Counted from the first letter of the stretch, positions 23,801-35,703 are shown. The stretch is DNA of 64,000 bases from Lytechinus variegatus (GCF_018143015.1 NC_054746.1:29105129-29169128); one strand, 5' to 3'. A program made the numbers and translations. The notes: generated by a model from the letters alone, not told the origin.

Positions 23801-26800
23801 AGAGGGGTAGAACTGCCCGCCCCCCCTCTGAATAACCCAGCAGTATTTCTTTTACACAGATAACATTTGTTACATGAATGCACTGAGCGCTGAAAGGCAG
23901 CTCGAGCAAGAGCGGGTTAATAATAATAATAATAATAATAAACAATGTGCTTCGGAATAGATCATTTCTAGATAGATGGCGCTATATAGATGTCAATTAT
24001 TATTATTATTATTACTTAGAAAAGAAAGTTATATTTCTTGCTTTAAAAATAATGGGGTTATAGAGTTTAATGAAATCTTATCTTATCTTATGAGTATGGA
24101 TATTCACTCATACCTGGTGTTTTCTGTTTCTTAGATCTTTTAAAAAGTCCACTAAAGCCACCTGACTTTGGCCCTACAGAAAATCAAACAAAATAGATAT
24201 ACATGCAAATATGGTAACTGCACAGAAAGTACATGTATACAGAGCATGACTGAAAAAAAAACACACTAAAATTTAATGTTTTGTCGTAACTTAATTACAA
24301 TCATAAATAACAAATGGCACATACTTCAATTCAATTTCAATTTTAATTCATTCAAAATTAAAACAATGACAAGGTAAAAATATATATTGACAATATTAAT
24401 AGAGGACTTCATTTCTTCTGACAGAGCATTCCAAAGTTGTGGTCCGTTATAAAAATTTGAATTTATGCCAACATTTATTTTTAGAAGTATATAGAAATTA
24501 AACTATTAGAAGTTATTTCAGAAGTCAAAAGTGAATTTTTGTCTGAGATATATAGGTTCAAAGTTTCAAATACTAGGTAGTGGTATTGAAAACATTAAAA
24601 TCATATGTCTGTGCAATAAAATTGGCATGAAAGACAACAAGTGGAATGCCTCTGGCTGTCTCACCTGCATCACGCGGTTCAATATAGCAGCAGTGCTGAC
24701 TTTGAAAACTACTCTAACTCGCACAAGATGTTCAGTGGTACATGGTTACTCTTATGTCCACTTTTTATGAACTAGAACAATAAACTTACAGAGATATGAT
24801 GGTTATTCAACAAAAAACCCCAACATGGCCAAAGTTCATTGACCTTACGTGACCTTTGACCTTGATCATGTGACCTGAAACTCGCACAGGATGTTCAGTG
24901 ATACTTGATTACTCTAATGTCGAAGTTTAACGCACTAGACCAATAAACTTTTATAGTTATGATGGTAATTCAACAGATACCCCCATTCGGCCAAAGTTCA
25001 TTGACCCTAAATGACTTTTGACCTTGGTCATGTGACGTAAAACTCATGCAGGATGTTCAGTGATACTTGATTAACCATATGTCCAAGTTTCATGAACTAG
25101 GTCCATATATCCATATATTTTCTAAGTTATGATGACATTTCAAAAACTTAACCTCAGGTTAAGATTTTGATGTTGATTCCTCCAAAATGGTATAAGTTCA
25201 TTGACCCTAAATGACCTTTGACCTTGGTCATGTGACATGAAACTCTAGTAGGATGTTCAGTAATACTTGATTAACGTTATGGCCAAGTTTCATGAACTCG
25301 GTCCATATACTTCCTAAGTTATGATGTCATTTCAAAAACTTAACCTCAGGTTAAGATTTAATGTTGACGCCGCCGCCGTCGGAAAAGCGGCGCCTATAGT
25401 CTCACTCTGCTATGCAGGTGAGACAATAAAAACTGCTTTTTTCTGCAAGAGAAATAATCTTAAAGGGGATTGAACTGTGTGCGGTCTCTCATTGACAGGG
25501 TGTTATGAATAAATAGTCTTAAAATATATGTTTTCAAAGTAATATACAACATAGAATAATTTCACCTACATGTATAATCGTATTTGTATAGAGAATCTAA
25601 AATGTTTTGAGAGGAAAAGTAATTGTTTTGCTACTTGGTAATATAATTATAAATGTATTGAGTACTTAATTAATATTTTATCATTCAAGTGGGTCTGTAT
25701 TACTAGACTACACTAGCATTATGGATCAGGAAACTGGCCAGGTATGAGTAGCTGAGGAATTTTCGTGATAAATCTGCCGCGCAAAATTTTTTTGACCGCG
25801 CCGCTCCCTGAGTTTTTACTTTCAATTCTTGCACAACTTTTGAGGCCAAATTTACGATGCCCGGGTACGCGGTTACGAAATTACGCAACGTTATGTAAGT
25901 GCATGTCAGACCCAAAATTGCTAAAAAATGTGAATTCATGTACAAATCCAATGCAAATTTTGTATTTAGCCAAATTTAATGCATGTATCATTATTTCTAC
26001 TTTTACTGATTAAAATCAATTAATTTTGTCTTGTTTATGATCAGAATTAAGTCTGCAACAATTTCCATAAAAAACAATAGAAAACAAAAAGTAAAAGAAC
26101 AAAGAAATACATAAGAAATTAAAAAACAATAAAACACATAAGAAAAAATTTGTGATACCAATTTTTTTTTTTATGTAGGCCTACATTTGATCAGAATCCT
26201 ACAAAGAGTCTGTGAATAAAAAATGATCAATTTTGGGGCCAAAATAAGTTAATTAGAGCAAATGTTTTATTTCATGCATAAATTAGCATGATTGATTCAT
26301 TAAAAAAACCCTTATTTTTTCAGAAAAATTAATCATACAGTTTTGTAGATTTTATCTCACAGATTCCGCTACCACTGTGCAAATTTTTGCGGCGCTTGTG
26401 CGCTCGATGGCCAAGATCTCGGGGGGGGGGGGGGGGACAGATTCCGCCCCCCACGGCTGTGAGATGGGTCCAAATAACCTGGCTCTTTTATGGTTTAGCC
26501 AGAATTTAAATATCTTTACTCAGTATTCTGCTTCAAGAAATCCCTAACCATCTTTGGTATTCAATTGTTATATTTGGCTAGGTAATTTGCTCAAGTCTGG
26601 CTGGTGTGCAGTTAACAAATGTAGACATGCAAATTTATACATGTTGTACACAACTTGACGTGCTTGATTTCCAGGTAAACATAACTTGTGATAGTACTTA
26701 CGTGAACCAAAAGACTGTGGAGGAGGAGGAGGAGGCACCATGGACGCTGGTTTGGGAGGGGGGTTCAGCTTATCTGCTGGAATGTCACTGACAACAATCT

Positions 26801-29800
26801 GCTTTACATAGGAATCTTCAATGGTAGGATCATAGGTGTCCACAAAGACGTCTTGAACAAAACGGACAGTGATGGATGACTTTCCTACCCCACCTCCTCC
26901 AACAACAACAAACTAAAGGGCAAAATTATATTTATAAAGTTAATGACATTCAATTATAATTGCTGAGTATTGGACAAAGAGCTGACAATATTTTTCATCT
27001 TATATTCATAAAAATAAAAAACCAAAACAAGTTATGAAAGAAAAAAATATGTCACAAAATTAATAAACATTCATTATGGTACATCTGCTGACTACTAGTA
27101 ATTTGCAGCAGATCATTTTGTCTCCAGCTGTTTCATTCATAGAAATTTTGAATGGAAAACTTTTATCAACATATAACTTTCAAATATGGCTAATTTTAGA
27201 GGCCTCCTCCACTATTTTGTAGATTCATATTATCAATCAAAAATACCCTTCAGTAGTTCTGAATTTGATACTAGATTGAATTATGGAAGATGTCTCAAAT
27301 CGTTTTAAAATGTTGGTTATTATGCACCTTACTATATTAAGAGTATGCTGTGCCATTTGAGAATCCCCACAAAAAGAATTGACTAAAATCTGCTGAAAGC
27401 CATATGCACATAGCAAAACATGAATGGGACTGCACCCACATGATTACCAAAACATCTCAATCATTTTGTATCATAGCTCAAATAATGAAAGCATCTCAGA
27501 ATGATCCTTGGCAGTGAACATACATAATAGTCTTCCTATATAAATCATGTGGAAAGAACTTAAGCTCGGATATTGTTTTCATCTTTCATACACAGGTTTC
27601 CCTGTGATACAAACATAGTTGTCTAGATTTACCTTGTATCTGTTGCTATATCGGGGTGTCTCTCTGACAAGGGCCTTGAAGCATTCCTGGACATTGTCTC
27701 CAGTCTTAGCTGATGTCTCAAAGAATACCATGTTATGCTTTCTTGCCATTTCCTTTCCCTTCTCAGTACTTACTTTTCTTTCACTCTCAAGATCATTCTT
27801 ATTTCCAATCAGTACCTGAAAAACCATATATATATAGTTATACCTCAAAATCAAATAATAAAAAGAAACATAATTACCTCAAATATTAAAATGAAACATC
27901 ACATCATGACATTATTATATTATGTCATTACAACATAATAATAATAATAATAATAATAATCCGCTTTTATATAGCGCTTAATCCATCGGAACGACGTTTC
28001 TAAGCGCTTTACAGATATATTATTACCCCGGTCATCGGATTCAATCAGTCATTCCCGCACACAATGTGTGCACATCCTCCACTCCCTGGGGAGTATTCCA
28101 GTCAGTCGCCTGTGAGGCGCACACAATACTGGACAAGCTACAATGACTTTCACATCCTACCGGGTACCCATTTAGCACCTGGGTCGAGAGTGGCAAAGTG
28201 TGGATTAACGCCTTGCCAAAGGACGCCAGACCGCAGTGGGATTCGAACACACGACCCTCTGTTTACAAGGCGAGAGTCAGAACCACTACACCACGGCTCC
28301 TCCAACATTATTACTTCTATTATTTATTCTAATAATACTTGTATTGGGTAATATGATTATAAAGGTAGATATAGATTAGAATCAACATTGGGCAAGAGTT
28401 GTACTTGGAATTTTTACGATTTCTTGCCATGCTGCAAAAGCAGAAATATCATCTACGACAAAGCTAATGAAGCTAGCAGTCTTACAGGTGACAGCTTACT
28501 AAATAGGTATAAAATTTCAGGATTGCTAAAAAAGATTTACCTTTTTTTCATTTCATTGATGTCATTTCTAATTTTCTAATACTTTTAAATCACAATCATA
28601 ATTTAAGTAATTCCTTACTGCTGGGATATGATCGTCTCCTTTTATTCTGAGTCCAAACTGGTAAATCTTGATGGCTTCCTCAAACGACGCCAAGTCAGTG
28701 ATGGAATACACAATAGCTAACCCCTCGCACGTTCTCATGTACTTAAAAACAAAATAGAAAACAATAAAATAAAATACACATTAGATATTACAAAATACAC
28801 TATTCATGACATCCATACATAAATTTTCTTGGCATTTTGATGTTGAAGATATTTGTTCATTTGTTTGAGTGTCAAACAGAGTAAACATTATCTTTATAGA
28901 CAGGAAATATAGTGGATAGGTACTTCCGTGAAAGCTACTGCTTAAAAATGTCAATGTGATTATGGGATATCTGATGTCTCACATATGCAATCCTACAATG
29001 ACAGCATAAGCACACTGAATTAGAGTTAGACCAAAACAAAGAAAAGTTAATTGATTTTGTATTGCTGGGGTTCATATACACTAGAAGAGTAAGTCATATC
29101 TTTTTTATTTGTCCATGCTGAAAAAATTTTCAATTCAATTCAAGTCCACATCTATTTCCAAAGATAAAAGCATTATCACAATTTCAAATACTTGAAAACA
29201 CAATGGAGACTGTATCAACTCTGTAAGCAGTGTTTGTGATGAGTGCACTGTGACAAATATAGACAAGACATAACATAAAAAAGTTATCCATACAAAGTAC
29301 ATTATATAACAAGGGGTGAAAGAAAACAAATCAGGGTAACTCTACATTAAATCAAATGAAACTGTAAATAAATCCTCAAACCAAACAACCCACAACTGTA
29401 ACTAAGCAATTTAGGGACCGGAAGTAAGTTATTTTTTCTTCAGTTTTGTCTTCAAGCAATTCAATTCTATATAAACTCCCAGATTTGTATTGTTTACATA
29501 ATACAAAATTACATTCCCTGTGTGACATTACCTCATCAAAAGGTTTTAAAAACAACTCGGACATCCTTGTACTCTGCCCATATCACATCCTCTCTGGTAA
29601 GATTTGATGATTACAATCATTTATTATTACTCATTCCAGACCAAAATTCCCCCTTACTTCAGACTTCAATGAAAATCGGACACTAAATATTATAATCTGG
29701 AGAGGATGTGTTTGTTTGTAAATGAAGATAACATCACTAAAGGAGATATGTGCAAACATGTAATCTCTGTGATAAGCTAAGTTTGTATCTCTTGAAGTGA

Positions 29801-32800
29801 CTCATTAACATATCAATGAGGATGTGAGTTTTAATATCAAATTCAGTGAACAAATTGAATCTATTGATCGTATTCTTCAATTATCAACCTCAAATACAAG
29901 TGACACAATGTTGAATCCTGCAATGATTGCTCACATTATTTTCATTTAGTTGATAGAATTGGAATATGATTTGGATTTGGTTTTGAATAATAATACTTGG
30001 AAGATCTAATGTAAATCAATGGTTAGTGCAAGATTCAGGATTAGGTTACCAGAGCAAATGTCATTGAACCTCCATTCAATTATAAATTATTGACAGATCA
30101 TAACTTCGGAAAAGGGGGTTCAATCATTACAACAAAAAACGAAAGAAAAAATAAGAAAAAGATACAATTAAAGACATCTTTTCTTACCTGATCTCGCATG
30201 GCTGAGTATTCCTCCTGGCCAGCGGTATCCAATAAATCAATGATACATGGCTGTATAGGGGAGGGGGAAAGATTAACAACAGAATTATGATAACTCATAT
30301 CATAGAATTAGTTATTTTCTTTTGCATACATGTGTTAATTGTATCCTCAGTATGAACCCAAGAGGGAAGAGCAAACAGTTTCCATACATATGTATGGAAA
30401 TTCAATATCAATATCATGTTTGATTAGATAAGCGCTAATTTAAAAGAAATTTATGAAACAATTTTATTCTAAATATTGTTTAATTCTAAATAACATTAAA
30501 TACAGACATTCTACAAAGGTCACAGATTTAAAAACTATGCAGTTCCTATGATCCAGTAATGACACTTGAAAGAAATTTTTAGACAGATTTACTACATACC
30601 AGTATATGTTGGGTTAAGGACTTTTAGAGACTACAGAAATTCCACCTTAATAATAATAATAATAACTAGCATTTAGTACGCTCTCCATAGTTAACTATAT
30701 CACAGCGTTTACAAACGAGTTTAAAACAAGAGTACATAATTACAATAAAAATACATTCAACAGAAATTAATCGGAAAAGAGGTATGTTTTTAGAAGTTTC
30801 TTGAATTGATCTGAAGAGTTTGATGATTTAATGAAAGTGGGTATGTTGTTCCGTTCTTTAGAAGCAGTAACACTGAATGTGCGATCACCTGATTTTGTAA
30901 GAGTTTTGGGTATGGCAAGCAAATATGGGTCTTTAGATGAACGGAGATTAGGGCGAGTTGGTCTATGGGAAGAAAGGCTATCTTTGATATATTTTGGCAT
31001 CTGGTTATTAAAGGCTTTGAAGACAAAAAGAAGTAATTTAAAGACAATTCTCTTCTTTACTGGGAGCCAATGAAGAGATTTAAGTAAAGGGCCAGGATCA
31101 TGACGTCGGTCCACCCTAAAGATAATACGGGCTGCCCAGTTTTGTAAACTTTGTAGGCGCTTCAAATACACTTGGGGAACAGATGTTAATAGGCTGTTAC
31201 AGTAATCTAATCTGGACAAAATATGACAACGAACAGCACTGTGGCAGGTTTCTTCAGTTATATACTTTCTTATCTGCGATATGTTTCTCAGATGGAATCT
31301 GACAGGTTTACATAGTTGATTAACTTGTTCTAACATATTCATATTACAATCAAAGTAAGCACCAAGGTTTCATCTAACCTTCATCTAATTTCTCTCTGAT
31401 TCAAATTTAACCATCATGAACAGCACCTGATGTTTTGTTATAATCAAACTTTGCCCTTGTAAACACATATTTTGTGCCGATACCTTCTAAAAGATCACTT
31501 GATAGTGGTGTTTATACATTATTTACTTAATTGTTTTATATATCTGATAACACTTTAGATATTGAATGTTTCATATCAGATATCAAATGCAATTATGATT
31601 GTGTAATACATACATGTAGGCCTATATATTAGGATATACAGGATATGTATTTTTTTAGAAATGAATGGTTGATTTAAAATTGTGAATTCAAATTACATGA
31701 AGAATAAATTAATATGAACAAAACCTACTACATACTTTCTAAAAATAGAAATAAAAACAATAACACTAATTATTACATAAATAGTTGTTTTCAGATGACG
31801 ATAATGGTGGTGGACTAATGGTAGTAAAAATAATGATTATGACAATGATGGTGGTGTTTATGATAATTATTTAATGAGGCTGATTACATGTAGGGTGAAA
31901 ATGAGGATCAAGATGATGATGATTTCATTTGCAAAGTAGGCCTAGAGAAAATGATACAGATGTTTTATACTAATCCCAAATGCACAATAAAATGTAATAC
32001 TAGATTCCTGTCCTTAATACCCATGGCGGGTTTAGGTTATAATCAGAGTGATAAAGAAATACATGTACTATAATTTGATCATATATAACTTCTATGCAAA
32101 TGTGCACAGAAAGGCCAATTATAAATTTTGGAGGAAGTAGAGTCAGTTTTATGATTTGTCCTTGAACTTATTGATATTAATTTCTATTCTTTGAAAAGCC
32201 ACAATAGGCCTTCAACATCACGTATGACAATAAGCACAATAAGAATATTTGACGTCACTGCATACCATAAAAATATACTGTGAAAGTCAATCATAACAGC
32301 CTCTGAATTCTGATAGTTTCAGATGTGCCTTGAATTGTATGATAGTTGCTGCATGCAAGGATGCAGTGTGTACAATCTTTTTTTTAAATTTCAAATGTGA
32401 TTGGAAGGAACGTGATTATCAAATTTCTAATTATGGCTAAAAAAGATCAAGGGGGGGGTCCACACTTGGTACTAATAATCCACTTTACATATATATTCTA
32501 ACATATCAGATTTGCAGTTTGAATGCATGCCAGAAATATCAGTTGATGCATGCATACAGAGCAGTGTAATTATTGTGATATCAATCAATAGAATGTACAG
32601 TAATGCATGTTTACGCAGCTCTGTGGAGCATCCGTAAATTAATAATTGAATGAAATGAGTAGCCTTACCCTATCCCGAGATTGAAATTAAGATGAGTAGC
32701 CTTATCATGATTATCAAGTGAACACTTCAAAGATATTTGAGGAAAATATCATGTCTAGTGAGGAGTAAAATTGTTACAAAAAACATACATTTTGTTAACC

Positions 32801-32971
32801 ATTAAAAATCTGAAACTGTATAGCTAAACCTACCTCTCCAGTCTCAGTACTGTCTGTTTTGATCTCAACTTTGAGCTTATCAAGACCGGTAGATACTTCG
32901 GCATCGTCCAACACCTCTTCCTCTTCATCCTCCTCTCGTTTGACGAAAACATACTTGCTCCCGAAATCCAT
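14884..32971 (-). CDS. cpras1: Circularly permuted Ras GTPase fused to zinc-ribbon-like and vWA domains (cpRAS), 18 coding exons
   Basis: Exons in coding order: 32971-32834, 30250-30188, 28741-28619, 27815-27633, 26912-26702, 24173-24114, 23196-22896, 21863-21815, 21088-20917, 20421-20346, 19816-19613, 19394-19115, 18823-18575, 18173-18048, 17841-17746, 16787-16696, 15947-15803, 15033-14884. They sum to 2718 nt, 905 aa plus TAG; all phases agree with GT/AG sites. GTPase motifs come in the order G3 DTAGQEE (54-60), G4 NKND (113-116), G5 ETSAK (141-145), G1 GGGGVGKSS (174-182), switch I DPTIEDSY (197-204). Then come a Pro-rich linker (about 220-236), a basic patch KRSKKQK, a CxxxxC...CxxC segment (332-363), and a vWA domain with MIDAS DMSGS (418-422), T566 and TDG (591-593), and a Lys-rich tail. 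Dictyostelium cpras1 is known to have this architecture. The nucleotide-binding residues look intact, so GTP binding is expected; biological role unknown. Confidence 0.9.
16050..16410. repeat. Truncated copy of the repeat at 24657-25425, in a cpRAS intron
   Basis: It shares GTCCATATACTT, AGTTCATTGACCCTAAATGA and the terminal GCTATGCAGGTAAGACA with the longer copy. The left end is missing. Confidence 0.7.
17006..17406. mobile_element. MITE with GC-rich inverted ends in a cpRAS intron
   Basis: Left end AAGGCCACCGCACACCTTAC; right end GTAAGGTATGCGGTGGCCTT. The motifs GGCTTGCGACT and GGGGAGATG are mirrored inside. About 400 bp, much richer in CpG than its surroundings, and without a transposase frame. 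Confidence 0.75.
18575..21088 (-). CDS. cpras1: cpRAS exons 9-13: von Willebrand A domain and following strand-rich segment
   Basis: Exons 21088-20917, 20421-20346, 19816-19613, 19394-19115 and 18823-18575. The MIDAS is complete: [12 protein letters not shown], then GSTALGPAL, then [12 protein letters not shown]. It is followed by [17 protein letters not shown] and a Leu-rich stretch. A metal-binding vWA next to a GTPase suggests a scaffold that binds a protein partner; this is inference. Confidence 0.88.
21425..21785. repeat. Tandem duplication of about 180 bp in a cpRAS intron
   Basis: The block from GAATCATCTACCAAATATCA to TCACTATAATCCT is repeated immediately (second copy from about 21601) with only a few differences. 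This suggests a recent local duplication next to exon 21863-21815. Confidence 0.85.
22896..23196 (-). CDS. cpras1: cpRAS exon 7: Met/Pro-rich linker and first half of zinc-ribbon-like segment
   Basis: Phases 1 and 2. It contains a Met/Gln-rich stretch, GGPPPPQ, and then [14 protein letters not shown]. The second Cys pair (CEFC) is made across the next splice junction, to exon 21863-21815. Confidence 0.85.
24657..25425. repeat. Inverted-end element with internal 160-200 bp tandem units, in a cpRAS intron
   Basis: Ends TGTCTCACCTGCAT and ATGCAGGTGAGACA are exact inverses. Inside are about three tandem units, each containing AAGTTCATTGACC, a TGACCTTTGACCTTG-like word, and TTCAGTGATACTTGATTA. 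No protein. Confidence 0.75.
25690..26460. other. Probable old dispersed repeat and G-run, cpRAS intron
   Basis: Phrases here (GCATAAATTAGCA, a CAGATTCCG block, and a homopolymer G-run at about 26420-26434) echo sequence at about 23600-23825, so both are probably copies of one old repeat. No coding content seen. Confidence 0.35.
26702..26912 (-). CDS. cpras1: cpRAS exon 5: P-loop (G1), switch I (G2), Pro-rich linker
   Basis: Begins [18 protein letters not shown] and continues [17 protein letters not shown], the normal N-terminal end of Ras, here placed after G5. The positions equivalent to Ras G12, K16, S17 and T35 are all present. The linker contains a PPPPPP run. Ends at phase 1. Confidence 0.95.
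27633..27815 (-). CDS. cpras1: cpRAS exon 4: G4 (NKND) and G5 (ETSAK)
   Basis: 61 codons beginning [12 protein letters not shown], with [16 protein letters not shown] in the middle and a last helix [14 protein letters not shown]. This is the normal C-terminal end of a Ras G domain, but translation goes straight on into the P-loop exon. Confidence 0.95.
27938..28302 (-). mobile_element. tRNA-derived SINE with (ATT)n tail
   Basis: On the minus strand the element starts GGAGCCGTGGTGTAGTGGTT (A-box like) and has GTTCGAATCCCACTGC (B-box like) about 50 bp on, as in a tRNA head. It ends in an ATT repeat (27938-27960 on the plus strand). It sits between cpRAS exons 27815 and 28619. Confidence 0.75.
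28619..28741 (-). CDS. cpras1: cpRAS exon 3: Ras alpha2-beta4-alpha3 region
   Basis: 41 codons beginning [20 protein letters not shown], the counterpart of YMRTGEGFLCVFAI in Ras. Both borders are phase 0. Confidence 0.93.
30188..30250 (-). CDS. cpras1: cpRAS exon 2: G3/switch II
   Basis: 21 codons reading [18 protein letters not shown] and [17 protein letters not shown] is identical to classical Ras, including the catalytic Gln equivalent to Q61. Confidence 0.95.
30640..31375 (-). mobile_element. LINE 3' end, L2/CR1-like, 5'-truncated
   Basis: The minus-strand frame ending at about 30767 contains [42 protein letters not shown] and [12 protein letters not shown]. These are the hallmarks of the C-terminus of L2/CR1/Rex-type LINE polymerases ([10 protein letters not shown]...LHWLPV). 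The frame is closed just upstream (about 31365), so the copy is truncated. A TTA-type tail lies at 30649-30665. It is inside the first coding intron of cpRAS. Confidence 0.8.
31376..32833. other. cpRAS intron 1 remainder
   Basis: AT-rich intron with scattered GATGAT-type short repeats (about 31795-31925). Nothing else recognised. Confidence 0.4.
32834..32971 (-). CDS. cpras1: cpRAS coding exon 1: new N-terminus
   Basis: Starts [13 protein letters not shown] after acceptor TTTTTTAATCAG and 13 untranslated bases. It has an acidic stretch, then [15 protein letters not shown], which resembles the beta2-beta3 hairpin that precedes DTAG in Ras. It ends at phase 0 before GTAGGT. Confidence 0.85.
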
Positions 32972-34204
32972 GGTGACTTATTATCTGATTAAAAAATAGA
33001 AACAACAGCAAGAAAGTAAGGAAATTTGCCCCTTTAAAGAAGAAACTAGCTAGTTAACATCTACCGCACTTATATCGGATACCAGCACACAAAATACATA
33101 TTACCTTATGCTCTATTGACAAGTGAACAAGAAATGTTATAAAATGAAAAAGTAAAGGATAATGTGCACACAAAATGAATTTACAAGAAAGATTTTTCTT
33201 TTTGGTATACACTTTATTTGTATGGAATATCTTTTTTATGAATGCTAAAGGAAAATGAATTTCTTATAACCAATTTCCATAGGGATGTATACTAAAAAAT
33301 CATGTATACATGTTATACATGATTTAATTGTCAGAACAACAAGCTTTTAACTATAAAACGGGGTGTTAATATTTTGGTAATGAATAGGATTTTTATCATG
33401 TTAAACTCAAAATCATGTTGCTGGATTGTGGTGTGGGAAACCTAATTCGAGATACATTAATCAACCCAGAATCAGAAGCCTACAGTACTTAACCACCAAC
33501 AAGTCTTCTGACTGCAAAACCATCCCCAGAAATCACTTTTATCACCTAGAATTTAATTTTAAGTATGACTAAAAAATAATAATTTCTAAAATTCAATGCA
33601 GTGGAAAGTCTTTCAAGTTTTTGCCTAGTATAAATCTGGCTCATATTGAGCTCAATATTTGGTTTTAAATTGAAAGCCAGTTTGACTGATGACTTGGAGC
33701 CAGTTTTGATTCAGTAAACCTTTTGATTGTGATGTACACTTCTGGACACCATGAACAATTGCATTGCCAATTAATAGTTAACAATCTGTTGATAAAGTCA
33801 TCAAAATTATTATTGTTTACTCTATTCTTGGGTAGCCAACTGTTAATGATTATCAATTAAATATGCATCAATCTTGGTATAAATTATGATTGAACTTAAT
33901 ACCCAGTCTGCATTCACATTGCTACATTGTATGCTAGGCAATCCTCTGGAAAACAGATTGTCAACAACAATATGATTCGTTTGCAAACATGTTAGACAGG
34001 CATAATTACACAAAGGCCTATTCATACGCTTGTAATGTATGAATTTCACGTGTTGTGTTTATTTCACTTTAATTCATATCCTGTACAAATGATGTTGAGA
34101 ATTGTAAAATTTCACTCTCTGTCTTTGCTCTTATTGTGACATCAATTTCTGGAGTGATCGATGTATAACTGCTGATCAGTAATTTAATGATGCAACAATT
34201 TATA

Positions 34205-34361
34205 CCATGGTCACATTTGTTCTACGGCGGCCGTACGGCGAGTCGAAAACAGCCGTTTTATCAATTTTGATTCAAACCACCTATATGTAGTTGGACAAAA
34301 AATGTTAAAACGGCTGTTTTCGACTCGCCGTACGGCCGCCGTAGAACAAATGTGACCATGG
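34205..34361. mobile_element. Hairpin MITE with perfect 56-bp inverted arms
   Basis: Arm start CCATGGTCACATTTGTTCTA; the arms are exact inverses and rich in CG (CTACGGCGGCCGTACGGCG). The loop is about 45 bp. It lies in the 5' UTR intron of cpRAS. Confidence 0.85.
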
Positions 34362-35189
34362 CATTAGTTGTCAGGTATTATGTATTGTTATCATTCACCA
34401 AGACAACAGGCTAGTCAATTACCAGGTATTCAGAGCTACCTCATAATGTATTGAGCAATAGGTAGTGAGCGTATTGACCAAGAGTGTATGAGTCATACAT
34501 TGTGCATTGCACCACAATCTGAAAGAGTATGCATGTATTACTAGTATATATTGCCTATTGGTTTTATACCCTGGAATTGAAGGAGGGAGTGGGAGTGGTT
34601 TTAAGTACTGTATAAATGGAAAGAAAGGTACATGTAATCATAAAGCCCTAGTGCTAAATTTAGATCTCTAAATTTCATGCACTGACAGGAATACTTTCTT
34701 GTGGAAACATTTAAAATGTGTTGCCTAATTCAGATTTCACAAATCTAGTAATGATCAAATAGGACAAAGAATGCATTTTTCTCAATATTGTTTCATTTCA
34801 GGTGAGTGTGTAAAAAAAATTCAGTTCCCTCTTTCACTATTTTTTAGGAAGATACCCATCCTTTTAGAATGTTGTATTTTAGGTTGAAATCTCAAACATT
34901 GGATAGGAGGAAGGAGTGAAAATCCAAAAACAAAGCCTCCACTTTTGCCATTGATGATTGAATCTCATAAAATTATTGGAAAAATCTGTAGAATTCAGAA
35001 TTCTTTGAACATTATATGAACATTTGTTTTTAAAAGTAATTCTGTCCATAAATATATCCATTATGACATTCAACAACTGGGTATACAAAAAAAAAAACTT
35101 TTTACTGTTAGATGCAAGAACCTATGTGTACATGTATGAAGGGGGCCCCATGTCTGCACACCTACATGTAACATCTTAACTTATTAAAG
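34362..35189. other. Non-coding, cpRAS 5' UTR intron
   Basis: AT-rich with no recognisable gene or element. Small open frames have no coding character. Confidence 0.4.
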
Positions 35190-35703
35190 ATTAAAGGACA
35201 AGTCTACCCCAACAAAAAGTTAATTTGAATAAAAAGAGAAAAATCCAACAAGCATAACACTGAAAATTTCATAAAAATCGGATGTAAAATAAGAAAGTTA
35301 TGACATTTTAAGGTTTCGCTTAATTTCACAAAACAGTTATATATAAATGCACATCCTGGCTGGTATGCAAATGAAGAGACTATTATGCTTTTCACACTGT
35401 ACTTTTTTCCCTTAATCCCAAGAAATTGGTGGGGCTAAGGGGGGGGGGCATCTATAAAAAATGAAATATTGTACAATTCAAACAATAAAAAACAAAAGAA
35501 TTAGTGAGTGATGGTCATCATCGACTGACTCACCTACATGAAGTTGTGCATATCACTGTTTTGTGAAAAATAAGCAAAACTTTAAAATGTCATAACTTTC
35601 TAAATTTACATCTTATTTCGATGAAATTGTCAGCACTATGCTAGTTTAATTTTTCTCTATTTATTCAAGTCAGCATTTTCCTGGGGTGAACTTGACCTTT
35701 AAT
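35190..35703. repeat. Dispersed foldback repeat family A, copy 2
   Basis: Runs from AAAGGACAAGTCTACCCC to GGGGTGAACTTGACCTTTAA. The halves are inverted copies, with AAAATCGGATGTAAAATAAG on the left. Confidence 0.8.

Noticed and set aside
26702-30250. Scrambled Ras exons caused by misassembly of an ordinary Ras gene
   Set aside because: Every exon joins its neighbour in phase in the order seen, there is no second start codon before the P-loop exon, and the chain continues into a vWA domain as in known cpRAS proteins.
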